Source: Cryptococcus deneoformans JEC21 (taxonomy: Eukaryota; Basidiomycota; Tremellomycetes; Tremellales; Cryptococcaceae). From it: a stretch of DNA of 64,000 bases. Position 1 is the first letter of the stretch. Every line of letters starts with the position of its first letter. Both the position numbers and the translations under genes were made by a program. The stretch spans positions 195,001 through 259,000 of the forward strand of contig NC_006680.1 in NCBI RefSeq assembly GCF_000091045.1, in the 5' to 3' direction. The notes under the pieces were generated by a model. The model worked only from the letters and a program-made list of their open reading frames with translations, was not told the DNA's origin and did no database searches. Below are positions 22,281 through 33,537 of the stretch, piece after piece.

Positions 22281-22778
22281 TACGGACATTGGCCCTTTTG
22301 TACAAAGAGATTCTGCTATTACTGAGAGAGTACATGTAGATAGATACATTACGTATACTGTACATTACCCTGTAAGCCAGAGACTTTAAGGGTGCAGCTT
22401 GTGTGTGGGTTGAAGCAAGAAGTCTCTCTGAAATGTCAAGGATGTTCTCTTCATATTCAAGCATAGCATCCTCAATAATACAAATTCTACAATACGAAAA
22501 GATTAATTAAATTTAACCTCTTGACTCTTTCTTCTAGTCCATAGAAAGCGCGTAAGGCTGAGAAAGAATAGAAGTCTGAAATTAAATTAGAGAGTCGGGG
22601 TCATGGAATAGGGAGAATAAATTCGGGAAGGGAGGGGCACATAGAACAGGAACAAAGGCTGATAGTGGCTGATACGCATTGGGATATCATTATGGATCAC
22701 TTGAAAAAGGCGGGTGACCAATTTGATGCGATTCTCCCACAGGATGAGAATGAGGGTTTAGGTCAAATGGAAGAGATT
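22281..22778. other. Intergenic, AT-rich, YPT7 3' side
   Basis: No gene seen. The plus-strand frame 22665-22865 is only the antisense of the last YPT7 exon. Confidence 0.5.
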
Positions 22779-23903
22779 TTAGCAGTTACACCCGTAGTTC
22801 TGTGTGCTCTCGGAGTCAATCCTGATTGGGTCAGGGTAGTCGGCATACCTGACCACATATATTGATTAACTTTGGAATAACTCATGCCACATAAGACGAA
22901 GATTCAACTCACAATTCAGTCTCAGCTTCTTGCGCCAAAGCATTCTTCGCAATAGTCTGGAAAGCCTGCTCGACGTTGATAGCCTCCTTGGCAGAAGTTT
23001 CAAAGTAAGGAATGTTGCCCTTGGCCTGACACCATGTCATTGCTCGTTTTTGGGACACCTATCATAAGAACAATAACAATATTAGCACAGAAAGTGCTGT
23101 TTAATAACGTTAATGAACGTACCATCCTCTTAGACTCCTCCATATCAATCTTGTTGCCCAATACCACAAAAGGGAAGTTCTCGGGGTCATGGGGCGAGGC
23201 CTGCACCAAAAACTCATCTCTCCAGCCATCAAGCGCTTCGAAAGACTTGTTGGAGTTGACATCGTATACGAGGACACAGCAGTCGGCTCCACGGTAGAAA
23301 GCGACACCTAGGGATTGGAAACGTTCTTGGCCGGCAGTGTCCCAGAGCTGTGATTACAGTGATATTAGCAGCTCGTTCGATAGCTCGCTACGTTACCGCG
23401 AGCCTATCTTTGGTGTGTCTATGAGATAGAGCGGATATAGCCGTGGCAAGGGCCTTATCAACTTTTCGCTATGCCTCTTGCCCACTCAGCTGCTCGATCC
23501 TGGCGCTGCTCCCCAGCGCTGCTTCCACCCATATCACAGACACCAAACGAATCGAGAAGAAACTTACCTGCATAGTGACGACCCTATCATCAACCACCAA
23601 CTCCCTAGTCAAAAAGTCTGCGCCAATGGTAGCCTTGTACTGTGTAGAAAATCGCTTGTTGACGTATTGGTTCATGAGCGAAGTCTTACCGACCCTAAAT
23701 TGGAAATCCAAAAAGTGGTAGAGTCAGCATGTGTTGAGGCATGAAGGTATACACAGGATGGGTAGGCTATGACGCCTTGTCCCCTGAAGTGCGTGTAAAC
23801 GTACCCGGAGTCACCAAGGATGATAACCTGCTCAAGTCAGCATTATCCTTGCATTGAAGAAGGTCACAATTACCTTGAGAAGATGCTTCTTTCTGGTAGC
23901 CAT
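22779..23903 (-). CDS. YPT7: Rab7-type small GTPase
   Basis: Rab GTPase of the late endosome and vacuole, needed for HOPS-dependent fusion, including autophagosome-vacuole fusion. The minus-strand exons carry all guanine-nucleotide motifs: [15 protein letters not shown] (P loop, split by a long intron after GDSG), [13 protein letters not shown] (switch I), [14 protein letters not shown] (switch II), GNKIDMEE (NKxD) and YFETSAKEA. The last exon (about 22850-22779) encodes [10 protein letters not shown] and ends QNYGCNC, a CXC double-geranylgeranylation signal. Start [10 protein letters not shown] at 23903. The effector region and ADYPDPI tail are typical of Rab7/Ypt7. Five or more short introns with good GT-AG ends. 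Confidence 0.95.
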
Positions 23904-24244
23904 AATGAATGGATGTTGTGAATGTTGACAAATGGATAGAAAGTAGATGTAGATAGTTGTTAAAGAAAGGATTGGGCGAGTGGGGTGTGGTGGCAATCCC
24001 ATACAGAATGTCCGGGCACTAACGGAGGCATTTCAATTTATACAGACGACGGAATCAAATACATGTGTATGAGACTGTCTGGGTACACGGACATGGATCG
24101 GGACACTGCGGACGTGAGAGCGTCATCCACTATGTATTTGTTCAGTGCCGAAACGATATACACGGCATTTCTTCCTCTCCCTCAACTGCAAACCTCACAT
24201 AAGTTTTTTCCCCACCACCACCAATAAGGGAGCACCGAGCGACC
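23904..24244. promoter_or_regulatory. Shared divergent promoter of YPT7 and ATG16
   Basis: A 341-bp gap separates two outward-facing start codons. It contains a pyrimidine-rich leader next to each gene and no other coding frame. Confidence 0.6.
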
Positions 24245-25917
24245 ATGTCTCAGCCAGAATGGCAGTCCGTCATTCGCGAGCGCCTTATTGCTAATCAGCG
24301 ACAACAAGAGCCTTACACTGACATTGTCGATCAATGTACGTTTTCCCTCTGTTCTTTCCTAGCTCCTTGCATGGGTGACGGGGGGAAACTGATATACGAA
24401 ATGGATTCCAGATCGTAAACTTGCAAAGACAACGCGAGAACTCAAAGTTCGGAATAAAGCTCTCTTGAAGAGCGGTGGTGGTGGTGGAGGTGGTGGGGGT
24501 GGACCGGACGGGTATGTCAATCGAAGCAAGATATCAGGGAGGGTTGAGTTAACTCTTTTTTTTTTGCTTCAGGACTGCACCACTTTTAACCCATCTTGAT
24601 GCCCAATTAACATCTCTTCGGAACGAACTATCTACCCTCTACCGTAGTCAAGCGGTGTCCCAGAACAAACAACTCCAATTAACAGACGCTATCCGCGAAC
24701 GCGATGCCACCGCCGCTAATCTTCGGGACGAACTCAACTCCCTCCGTGCCGACCGGGCCGCTTTGGAAAAACGCGTAATTGAATGGGACTTGCGCTGGAA
24801 AAACCGGGAGAAAGATATGGAGACTCTGTCGGATGAGATCATGTCCCTCAACCTCGAGATCTCGGCTTTGACAGAGAGAAATGAGGGGCTGTTGAAGGAT
24901 AATGCGAATTTGTTGCAGAGATGGTTGGATAAGATGAACGAAAGAGCGGAAGAGATGAATCAAGCGTTTGAGAAGGAGGCGGGGGTGGCAAAGGGGTTCA
25001 AGGAAGAGGAGGAAATATTTGAAGAAGCCTTTGAAGAGGTCGAGCCACCAGAGGAATCAGAGAATGACGAAAGAAAGAAGGATAAGGAAAAGGCGAAAGC
25101 TCCGGCTGCGATTACTACCACTGCTTCACAAAGCACAAAATCCAAACCTTCTATTACGAAGCCCGCCATCGCCCACACCAAACCCCCCGCCCCAGCCGCC
25201 GATCCTACCAGATCTCGTACCTCCCGCACGTCCCTGCCTTCTTCAACCAGCTCTCGCTTAGTGACCAAACCCCGCACTTCTTCCAGTACCAAATTGTCTT
25301 CTACATCTGAAAAGCCAGAAAAGGAAAAAGATGAAAAGAAGACGGTCCCGTTACGATCCGCTACCCCGCGCTCGAGTCGCCCAAGTTTATCCCCTTCGCC
25401 ATCTCCTATCCCCACGCCACCGACGGGCACTGTCAACTCTACCTCAGCCTCCGCTGCTGCCTCTGTTTCAAATACTGGACGAAAATCGTCAAGTCCCAAT
25501 CCAGCAGCACAGCCTCGCACACGGACAGGCTCGCAGCCTGGCGCCAGTACCCCTAATGTTCCTACCGCTCCTAGCGCCCCAACCACCAGACGCTCGCCGA
25601 GTGCATCTTCCCTCCGCGGCGGTTCCATTACCGGTACGCCAGGGGTAAGATCAACGTCTTCTTCGGTGAGAGATAAGATACGTGCGATGGAAGGAAGTGG
25701 GACGTTATCGCGTGCCGGACCGACGACAGGTGCGGGTAAGGCCATGGGTAAGGGTACGGGGACGAGAACGCGTAAAATTTCGTCCCCTGCACCGACTGCA
25801 ACGCCTAAAGAGTCAGACACTCCTGCTAGCCAGGGAAGGGGAGGCAGTGAGAGGATGGATGAGAGTCAGAATTCGGGCACAGCAGACAAAGGAAAAGAGC
25901 TGGGGGATTTTCGCTAG
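24245..25917 (+). CDS. ATG16: Autophagy protein Atg16
   Basis: Coiled-coil partner of the Atg12-Atg5 conjugate, which promotes Atg8 lipidation at the phagophore. Three exons start at ATG 24245 (MSQPEWQSVIRERLIANQ, an Atg5-binding-type N-terminal helix), with introns at about 24336-24412 and 24512-24573. A run of ten glycines precedes the second intron. A long coiled coil spans about residues 75-190 and includes the family hallmark LLKDNANLLQRWLDKMNERA. It is followed by a Lys/Ser/Pro/Thr-rich tail unlike the short yeast protein, with no WD40 repeats. The frame stops at 25917, but a -1 frame just beyond continues for about 100 codons, so the true C-terminus is uncertain. Confidence 0.88.
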
Positions 25918-26174
25918 AGCGGGAAGATGAAGGAGGGCAGGCGGTTGAAGAGGGGGATGAGGGAGAGCGGATGTCAATGTCTGTGTCTTCCCGCGCTAGT
26001 GTTTATGTTGATGCGTCCGAACAAGCTTTGAAATTATCAACGATGGTGGATGAACAGGTTATTGATAATGGGGAAGAAGAAGAGGAAGGATGGGAAGTGT
26101 TGCATGGATCAGGATTGATGGGGAAGAGTGTGGCGAGTGAGGAGTGGGAAGAAGCTAGGCATTTTGTAGGATGA
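25862..26174 (+). CDS. Open -1 frame downstream of ATG16 with Atg8-interacting motif
   Basis: This frame overlaps the end of ATG16 (25862-25917) and stays open to 26174. It reads LEREDEGGQAVEEGDEGE, then MSMSVSSRASVYVD from an ATG at 25971, then an acidic run leading into GWEVLHGSG (W codon at 26091) and EEWEEARHFVG-stop. The acidic W-x-x-L motif is a canonical AIM/LIR. It may be the real C-terminus of Atg16, reached by splicing (for example donor GGTAAGG at 25747 to CAG at 25869, which joins the frames correctly). Alternatives are a one-base indel in the G5 run near 25901-25907 or a separate small ORF. Which one cannot be settled from DNA alone. Confidence 0.5.
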
Positions 26175-26968
26175 AGAATGGTTAGACGCGAGACGGCAGT
26201 CTCTACTCGATTATCATGATCTATGGACATGATTCGATAAATAGCATTTGTTAAAATGGGTTCGTTGTATATATCTGCATGTAATAACATCGTTGGACAT
26301 TTGAATGTCGACTCAAAGGAGAGCGGAAGAGTTTACCGACTCGGATCAGGACAAACCAATATAGGCGATCTTGTACTAGGCAGAACCAATGAAAGAAGAG
26401 GATTGACGCATTTGCCGCAATCGTACGACTTTGCAGATGAAGAGCGAGTGGACAGCAAAAGCTTTCCCTTGGCCCTCAGATGTCCCCATACACTGCGGCA
26501 TGGCATACATTGGTGGAGAGTTGGCAAGTGTGTGATTGTACACGATGAGATCTTTTGGAAATGTTCGGAATGTTTCTGGGTATATCGTAATAATGGATAT
26601 GTTCGTTCGCCGACGGCGAGTGAATGTTCTCCCACGGGCTGTCCATCGCGAATCCACCGCCGCCCGCCGAGCGACCAGTGACGCACGCGCCACGTTGTTT
26701 GTGTTTTTTTTCTGTTTATTTATTTGTAACTTTTTTAAGAGGTGCTTTTTCCCCGCCATCCCACCGTTCCGATCCGACTGCTGCTTCTCTTTCCATTTCT
26801 ACGCCGGGTCCGTGCGTATTTCTTCTTCTCCCATCACTCTCGCCCAGCCAGTCACTCGTTCACCGCAACACGCCACGCCCCTTCTCATTCGCCACTCAGC
26901 CCGCCGTATCCCCCATAGACGGCCAGATACACACTCGCTACTCGAACCAGTCACCCGTCAACGACGCC
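26175..26968. other. Intergenic, ATG16 3' side and SCS7 leader
   Basis: Two long frames overlap in opposite directions (26256-26681 plus, 26759-26376 minus), but neither has a recognisable domain or splice support. The last 250 bases are pyrimidine-rich and look like the SCS7 promoter and leader. Confidence 0.45.
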
Positions 26969-28295
26969 ATGGCCAAACCTACCCATGCCAGAGGGCACAT
27001 TTACTCTCTCGCCGAGGTCGCGAAGCGTAAGTCTCTTTCGTCTTCTGCCATTCACTGTCGTCTGATGCCTGCCTAGACAACACTCGCGTCTCAACGCTCT
27101 GCACTTACAACGGCAAAGTCTACGACCTTACCTCTTTCCTCGATGACCACCCCGGAGGAGACGACATCATCCTCTCCTATGCCGGCCAAGATATAGGTAA
27201 GGTTATGAGCGACGAGGATATTCACCAGCACTCTAGGGCGGCTTATGAGATGCTCGAAGAATTTGAGGTGGGAGAGTTGGGTGGCGGAGAAAAGATTGTT
27301 TCGGAGGGTAAGCTGACCAACTTTTGGTACTTGATGATGCTGACTTTAAACAAGACTGGGTTTGCGATGAAAACTTTCAACCCTCTGACACGGATCTTCT
27401 TTCCGACTACAACCTTAACAAATTCATTGACTTGACAAAACCTCTTCTCATCCAAGTTTGGCACGCCCCTTGGACCAAAGAGTACTACCTCTCCCAAGTC
27501 CACGAGCCGAGACATCTCAAAGAGAGCGCCAGGTTGTTTGGAAGTGATCTGCTGGAGCCGTTCACCAGAACACAATGGTGGGTCGTGCCGATGATTTGGT
27601 GGCCTATCGCTGGTCTTATCGGATGGTTGTCTATGTTGCAATTCACCGACTCGTAAGTGTCTTCGCACTACAGCTACCGCCCAACATTGACATCTGCAGA
27701 TCGATCACCGCCAAGTCCATCCTCACCTATCCTCTCCCCTCATCCATCCCCGTCCCTTCCTTCGCCGCTCTCGGCTATTTCTCCCTCTGCTTCGCATTCG
27801 GCGTCTTCATCTGGACCATTCTCGAATACAGCATGCACCGATTCCTCTTCCACCTTGACTACTACCTCCCCGACACAAGATGGGCTATCACCCTTCATTT
27901 CATGCTCCATGGTGTTCACCATTACCTTCCGATGGACAAACTGCGGCTCGTCATGCCCCCCTTGCTGTTCTTTGTCCTTCAAACGCCTTTTACAAAGCTT
28001 GCGCACATTGTCTTCCCCAAGGCCATTGCCAATGGTATCATCTCGGGCGCGTTTGCCATGTATGTCGTTTACGACTTGGGTAAGTCAATTTCTTTTATAT
28101 CTGGGGAGTCTCATCTAACGATTGTCTTGTCCAGGCCATTATGCGCTACATCACACCCGTCTCCCAGCTTACCTTCGTGAAATGAAGCGATATCATCTCG
28201 CTCATCATTACAAGAACTTTGAGCTCGGTTTTGGCGTTACCAGCAAGATGTGGGACTATGTCTTTGGGACCGTTTTGCCTACCACGACCAAGTGA
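26969..28295 (+). CDS. SCS7: Sphingolipid fatty-acid 2-hydroxylase, Scs7-like
   Basis: ER di-iron enzyme that 2-hydroxylates the very-long-chain fatty acid of ceramides. It starts MAKPTHARGHIYSLAEVAK. An N-terminal cytochrome b5 domain follows (VYDLTSFLDDHPGGDDIIL, with haem ligands in HPGG and a later HSRAA). A linker (PLLIQVWHAPWTKEYYLSQVH) leads to a membrane domain with paired helices. The histidine clusters that ligate the di-iron centre are present in order: MHRFLFH, HGVHHYLP, HYALHH and HLAHHY. Introns lie near 27029-27076, 27195-27340, 27653-27699 and 28081-28134. Ends with the typical WDYVFGT segment. Confidence 0.93.
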
Positions 28296-28702
28296 GGGCA
28301 AAGGAAATTCACTTTGGAAGGGGAGTAGAGTTCTGGAGAGGATAGATTTATGTTTAGTATTGCAAGCTGTTTAAAAAAATCTAATAGGAGAGAGAGGACA
28401 CAGTTCGCATCTTTTTAGCCTGCTCAAAATGTCTTTCATTGCATTTTTCGCATTTTTAGTCACTTCATTTAATCTTTTACTTAGAACGCCCAAATTGATC
28501 TTGCATGTATGTATTCCTTTCTCACCAAAAAAAAGACATGACTTTGAAACTGGGAATAAAAAGGGATGAGAAAATTGGCAAATGCATAGAAAGAGATGCT
28601 ACACCTGGCAAAGCGAAAGAGGATGCAAGTATGTATCATGAAAACATGCAAGGAATTATGCGCATGCAAAATGAACCATTGTGGACTCCACACGGCACCT
28701 GT
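28296..28702. other. Convergent 3' ends of SCS7 and PCH2-like gene
   Basis: AT-rich, no gene seen; presumed 3' UTRs of the two convergent genes. Confidence 0.5.
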
Positions 28703-31007
28703 TTAATGCTTCACCTTTGTACCCACCATCATCCCCACCTCATTCTTCTCCATATGGGAATGTCCATGTCCATGTGCTTCGGCATGACCATTCATCCCGT
28801 CCCGCCTGGCATCCGTCTCACCACGAACGGCATCAAGCGTACTCCCTCCACGTGTCAAGTCGTGTTTCTTCTCTTGCTCAATATACACTACCTTACCCAT
28901 CGCCTCTATCCATCTCTCCACCTTCAGTGATCTATACTCTCCCATAGATGATGTAGAGGAAGATGAGGAAGATAGATATCGAGCATGGGCGATGACTGGA
29001 AGTTTGCGCAGTGTTCGGCCGGAAAGCTCGAGCGCCTGCGGGGATCGCATGGGGAGCGTGATTCAGCACCATCACATCAACCCCAAGTTATTACGAAGGA
29101 TGATGGAACAGGACTTACGTGACATTTGACAGCTAGATCGGCTAGTGAAGCCGCCACCCCTCTCTCCCTTACTTCTCTTGCCTCCTTCTCTTTTTCTGCT
29201 ACCGACACTTCACCGGCAAACTTTCGCTCTCGGAGCGCCTCTTCAGCCGCTTTCCAATCCAATATCCGACATCGCTTGATGAGTTTTCTGGTGATACATT
29301 CTTTTAAACATCCAGACAGGATAGAATAGATGGCTCGTGGGGGTGGGAGAGGAACTGATTCGAGGAGATCGACTCGGGATATGAATGCTTCGTCTGTTGA
29401 TTTAGGGCGCATTTAGCATTCATATACTGAAAGTTTACAGGTGCAGGCTGAAAGGACGAACCGATAGCATCGACGAGGTTGGACGTGGTCATCACCAGCA
29501 CATTCTTGCGAGTCCTCAGCTTATCCAGTTGAGTCAAAAGAGCATTCACGACCTGATTAGCCAAACGTCAGTATGCAAATTATTCGATTCTGCTGTCCAA
29601 CCCACTCTCAGAGAATCAGATGGTTCGTTGCCCTTCATGGCGCCTGCTCTTGCCGCTGTTAAAGACTCCACCTCATCTGAGACATCCATTATTAGCACAC
29701 AGTGTGGGAACTGACAGTAAGACAAAGAAAAGGAAATGTCTCACCAATCATGACCACTACAAAACCAGATTCATCCTCCACCATTTCTGTAACAGTCTGG
29801 AATAACTTTTGCACCAACTTGCCTGACTCAGAAAACCACTTGGAGAATAGGGAATGTGAATTGATTTCGATGATTTTGCCATGTCGATACCTAATTATCA
29901 TCGTCAGCCTCTGCCGACCTCTACTGTGTTCCTGAACATCCATAAAGACATACTTTTGAGACAGCCGTATGGACATTTTCTGAGCCAACGCTCTACACAA
30001 ACTGGTCTTCCCCGTTCCAGGAGGACCATGCAACAAAATGACCCTGTTCCACGCTATGACGTTAAAGTCGATATCGCTCTCAGAGAACAGAATAGTAGAG
30101 TAAATGTAGTTGAGAAGACGAGCTTTGATGTCATCAGAGTAGACCAGCCTGCCAGACATCATTAAGCATATGATAGCTGAAACAATAGAGATGATGGACT
30201 TACGTGTCCCAAATGCCGTCGAGCTCAGCAGAAGGTAATGAACGAACAGAGGCCGCAGAGACCTTCTCTTCGCTATCATCGTCTGCAGGTATCCTTGTCA
30301 GCTCATACTTGAAAGTCAATGAATAACAAGTCATACCATCCAAATCTGCTGAGAAATCTTCAACTTCATTATTCAAAGAAGTCTTGTAAACATGCACTTG
30401 AATGTCTACTTCTGAAACTTGCACCGATGCAACCCCTGCGACTGTGCCAACGGGTCAGAACGAGATAGCAAAGACCCAGAAACAAAATCACCTACCTCCT
30501 TCTTCTACCCATATACGCTCGACATGGTCCCTCAGGATCTTAATCTCATTCCATCCGGACAACTCACATCCCAATTCTATCCTTGCCAGGTCTTCTTGAA
30601 TAAATTGGGTGACGATTTGCATGATTGGCTGCTCTCGCAAATGAGAAAAGGGTTTCTGTCGAACTTCAACTGCCGTCGCAAATTAGCATAAAGGTATCTC
30701 AAGATGGACCATGAAGACATCTCAAGCCACACGACCTACCATGAATGACTTCCTTTTCCTCATCTTCATCACTGTCCTCCTCTTGATCGGTATCCACGAG
30801 CATACTCTCTTCTCCCATGATGTCTTCTTCCATTGAATCTTCATCCCTGTATATGTGAGACTCAGCCTCATGGTTGCCGTTGACCTTTTCGAATGTTTTT
30901 TCTGAGGAAAGCGTTTTTGAAAGCCCGGTAGAGGGGGAAACGAAATTGCGAGCTTTAGAGGATGATGAACGCGGAGGTGGAGCACCGACTTCGATGATAT
31001 TAGACAT
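28703..31007 (-). CDS. PCH2: AAA+ ATPase of the PCH2/TRIP13 family
   Basis: Hexameric remodeller of HORMA-domain proteins (Hop1, Mad2) in the meiotic and spindle checkpoints. Start [17 protein letters not shown] at 31007, followed by an acidic Ser/Asp/Glu-rich stretch. The AAA core has Walker [18 protein letters not shown], the family-specific [18 protein letters not shown], Walker B plus [12 protein letters not shown], and sensor-1 region LVMTTSNL. An arginine-finger-side segment DEAFISRVD and the C-terminal helix [17 protein letters not shown] follow. The tail is extended and carries a His-rich patch ([14 protein letters not shown]). There are eight or more introns. An ACGCGT box lies about 160 bp upstream (31165-31170). 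The family call is firm. Confidence 0.92.
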
Positions 31008-31387
31008 CCTCAAATGGGACTTCCTTGGAAGAGAACGTTGAGTTTATGAAATTATATAAGTAAAGGAAAAGGAAAAGGATGAAAGACGTGTGTGTCCCAA
31101 CGAAGGTAGAAAGTAAAGTGAATTCTTCGTCTTTGTTTTGATTTTCGGCTCAGAATTTGACGCGACGCGTTCCGTTCTGGTATTTCGACTTTGTGCCGGT
31201 ATTATATATATCATCTTATGAAAGCCAATATGCGGGTTTTCATACTTCCACCACTCTTTCATCACCATCTTCCAACATGCCTGCTGCAAAGCTTATAAAA
31301 AATGGTGGTGGTGGGCCCTCACGCAGCAGTCAAGCCGCAAACCAAATTATGATCTAAGCCGAAAAGTACAAAAACAGAAAGGAATCT
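31008..31387. promoter_or_regulatory. PCH2-like promoter region with ACGCGT
   Basis: ACGCGACGCGT at 31160-31170 is the only notable site. A GGTGGTGGTGGG stretch lies near 31302. No gene seen. Confidence 0.4.
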
Positions 31388-31495
31388 ACGCTGTCGGGGA
31401 ATCGAACCCCGTGCTAGAGCAATTATCCGACACTAAAGGGCGGCCATTAAACTCATAAATGGGAAGCTCTAATGTTACCAATACACCAACAGCGT
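31388..31495 (-). tRNA. tRNA-Gly (anticodon CCC) with a 38-nt intron
   Basis: On the minus strand the acceptor strands ACGCTGT and ACAGCGT pair fully. The D arm reads TGGTGTATTGGTAACAT, and the T arm is CGGGG-TTCGATT-CCCCG. The anticodon stem AGAGC/GCTCT encloses TTCCCA, then a 38-nt intron at the 37/38 position, then T, giving anticodon CCC. A T5 stretch (CTGTTTTTG) follows about 10 nt 3' as terminator. The D-arm sequence resembles fungal glycine tRNAs. Confidence 0.88.
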
Positions 31496-32191
31496 GTCCA
31501 ACTTTAAAAAGACGTTGGTACCCCTTATAAGGATCTATTCTGCAGTCGACAATTGCAAAATGTACTTTTTTGTTCAATCCTGGTTCTTTTTTTTTTGCTT
31601 ATTCTCGACAAATTGCTGATGATGCCAAGCTCGAGCGTGTCCTCACACGAACATCGCCAAAAAGCAAAGCTGATTTATAGATAAAGTGTTTACCGTAGAA
31701 TTCAGTTAAAGTGATCCACTACGCATCTCTAGCCATCTCTAGCCATTCCGGTAGAACTTAATAGATAGGTCAGCAATAGCAGATTGATATGTTCCGAAAA
31801 ATTGCAACTTCATCAGCTGGACGACAGCAACGCCTCGGCTTCTCTAAAGAATATCTACAAGCTGTACTGAAGTGAAGCCCGCCCTTTACTGTACAAGGTC
31901 TGCCTCCACCTCTCAGATGAGTACGGGGGAAGGCAAGGGAAAAAGGAAAATAAGGATGGGAAAGGCACTCATAGAAACGGGGAGGAACATGCAATAACTG
32001 GATTATCAAAGCTCAAGACGCTCGGTGGAGCGGAAGTGCTCATCAGCAATCTGGACAAACATCGAAATCGGCCGTCAGCAATGCCTTGTTCATCTTCCAT
32101 TGTCCATTCCACCACTGCTGATTGATCCTCTTGAGAAAAATGCAATCACAAGAGCGGCTTTTCTTAGTGAAGATGTCCAACACCCGGAGAA
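31496..32191. other. Gene-poor interval, no supported feature
   Basis: A short direct repeat (CTCTAGCCAT, near 31726-31747) is present. A minus-strand frame (32009-31770) has no support. Nothing else seen. Confidence 0.45.
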
Positions 32192-32786
32192 CTAAGCAAG
32201 GTTTTCCCCAATCGTAAATTGCTCTGAGACGTCACTAAGACAAATTATTGTGTTACGATCACGCTTTATAGTCAACCTAAGGTTCCTCAGCTTTGACTGG
32301 GAAGAGCAGAACCCCTGCTGGTAAATGACACGTACGGAGCAGGTGTCTGTAAGTGAGCAGATTGTCCTGGATTTGGACACATTTTGGGCGCAGAGGCCGA
32401 GACACTTTTTGACAAATCTCGAGCAAGGATGTACGTATGTCGTCATGTTTGATTTGTGCCAGCTCACTGGAGCCACTTGACTATACCTTTCTCCTATAAA
32501 AAACCCACGGCTTGTCCCAGAGTTCAATGTCTCACCTTAAAAGTTCAAAGTTATATTTACGCCTAGACATCTCGCTGGCTTGACCGCACTGTGCCAGAAC
32601 AAGACTGATATCGCCAGGCCCCGTGATAGTATGTAGTGGTGAGCTTCCATAACTTGTGAACTGAGGGGCTCGACTGGCATCATCGAAAGAGGTCGGATCC
32701 TCAACGCTGTCCCTTTCGTGGATACAAGGACAACGATAACGATACCTCTGTGCGTGGAATACTACATGTCCCAATGTCACTAACAA
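32192..32786 (-). CDS. Doubtful two-exon ORF, unknown product
   Basis: Two long minus-strand frames (about 32786-32532 and 32440-32192) can be joined. The donor AAG|GTGAGA at about 32538 joins an acceptor TATAG near 32481, giving FELLS followed by QVAPVSWHKSNMTTYVHPCS. The second exon stays open for about 95 codons and is rich in Cys/Ser/Arg. No ATG in the first exon gives a convincing start, and no family is recognised. It may be part of a larger degenerate gene. Confidence 0.28.
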
Positions 32787-33537
32787 TCATTAGGTGATAA
32801 ATACGTAAAGTGATAAATAAGTAGGAGATTTCTCCGAGCTGACCTGGTTTTATCTGGCTTCTAGCGTAATAGTGATAGTACTAGGATCGTTCGTTCGTCG
32901 TTCCTTTCCAATAAACGCGGGGTAAGTTACGTAATCTTTGTTAATATCGTTTTGCGTTACGAGACGAACCCAAATCAATTCCTGGATAGGCAATTCTCTT
33001 TTGTCCCTTTCTTAATTGGCCTGCATTTCCACAGTGATGTGCGAATGCCCTTTTCTGCTCCATATATGTACGATCACTGTCTCTGGAAATATGACATGCA
33101 TCTGCTACTGATCTACTCTGTCCTGCTCCTACATGCACTCGTACAAAACCAGATCACGTCCAGAATAAAATTCTTGCGGAAAGGTCGGCCGGTACGTCGG
33201 TACGGAAAATCTCAGGGCAAATGACAAATAATGGAACAATCAAAAATCCAGTCATCATCTCACCTTCCTCCATTGCAGGCAGCCTTTCACTTCTCATCCT
33301 TTCGTTAGTGTTCATCATCTTCAATCGTTTATTCTCCCGACTTGATATTCTCCTCAAACCCTTTCCTGGACGACTCTGAAGTAAGATCGGGCACGGCACT
33401 CGTAGATTGAACGCCACCACATATCCGGATCTCAAGTCGGCATTGCTTTTTTGTGCAGCGGACAACTGCCTCGCGGCTTCGCTTCTCCGACTCGCGGTCT
33501 CATTCGCATTCTCTTATGAAAAAGCTCACCCATCATC
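32787..33537. other. Intergenic, promoter side of the ARID gene
   Basis: A TTACGTAA site lies at about 32926. The leader before 33538 is pyrimidine-rich. No gene seen. Confidence 0.45.

Noticed and set aside
22665..22865. Plus-strand frame that begins at a GTG
   Set aside because: Exactly antisense to the last YPT7 exon ending in CNC.
24960..25820. 286-codon minus-strand frame
   Set aside because: Antisense to the Ser/Pro/Lys-rich tail of ATG16; a composition artefact.
26256..26759. Opposing long frames (26256-26681 plus and 26759-26376 minus)
   Set aside because: Neither has a domain, splice support or clear codon bias; probably intergenic chance frames.
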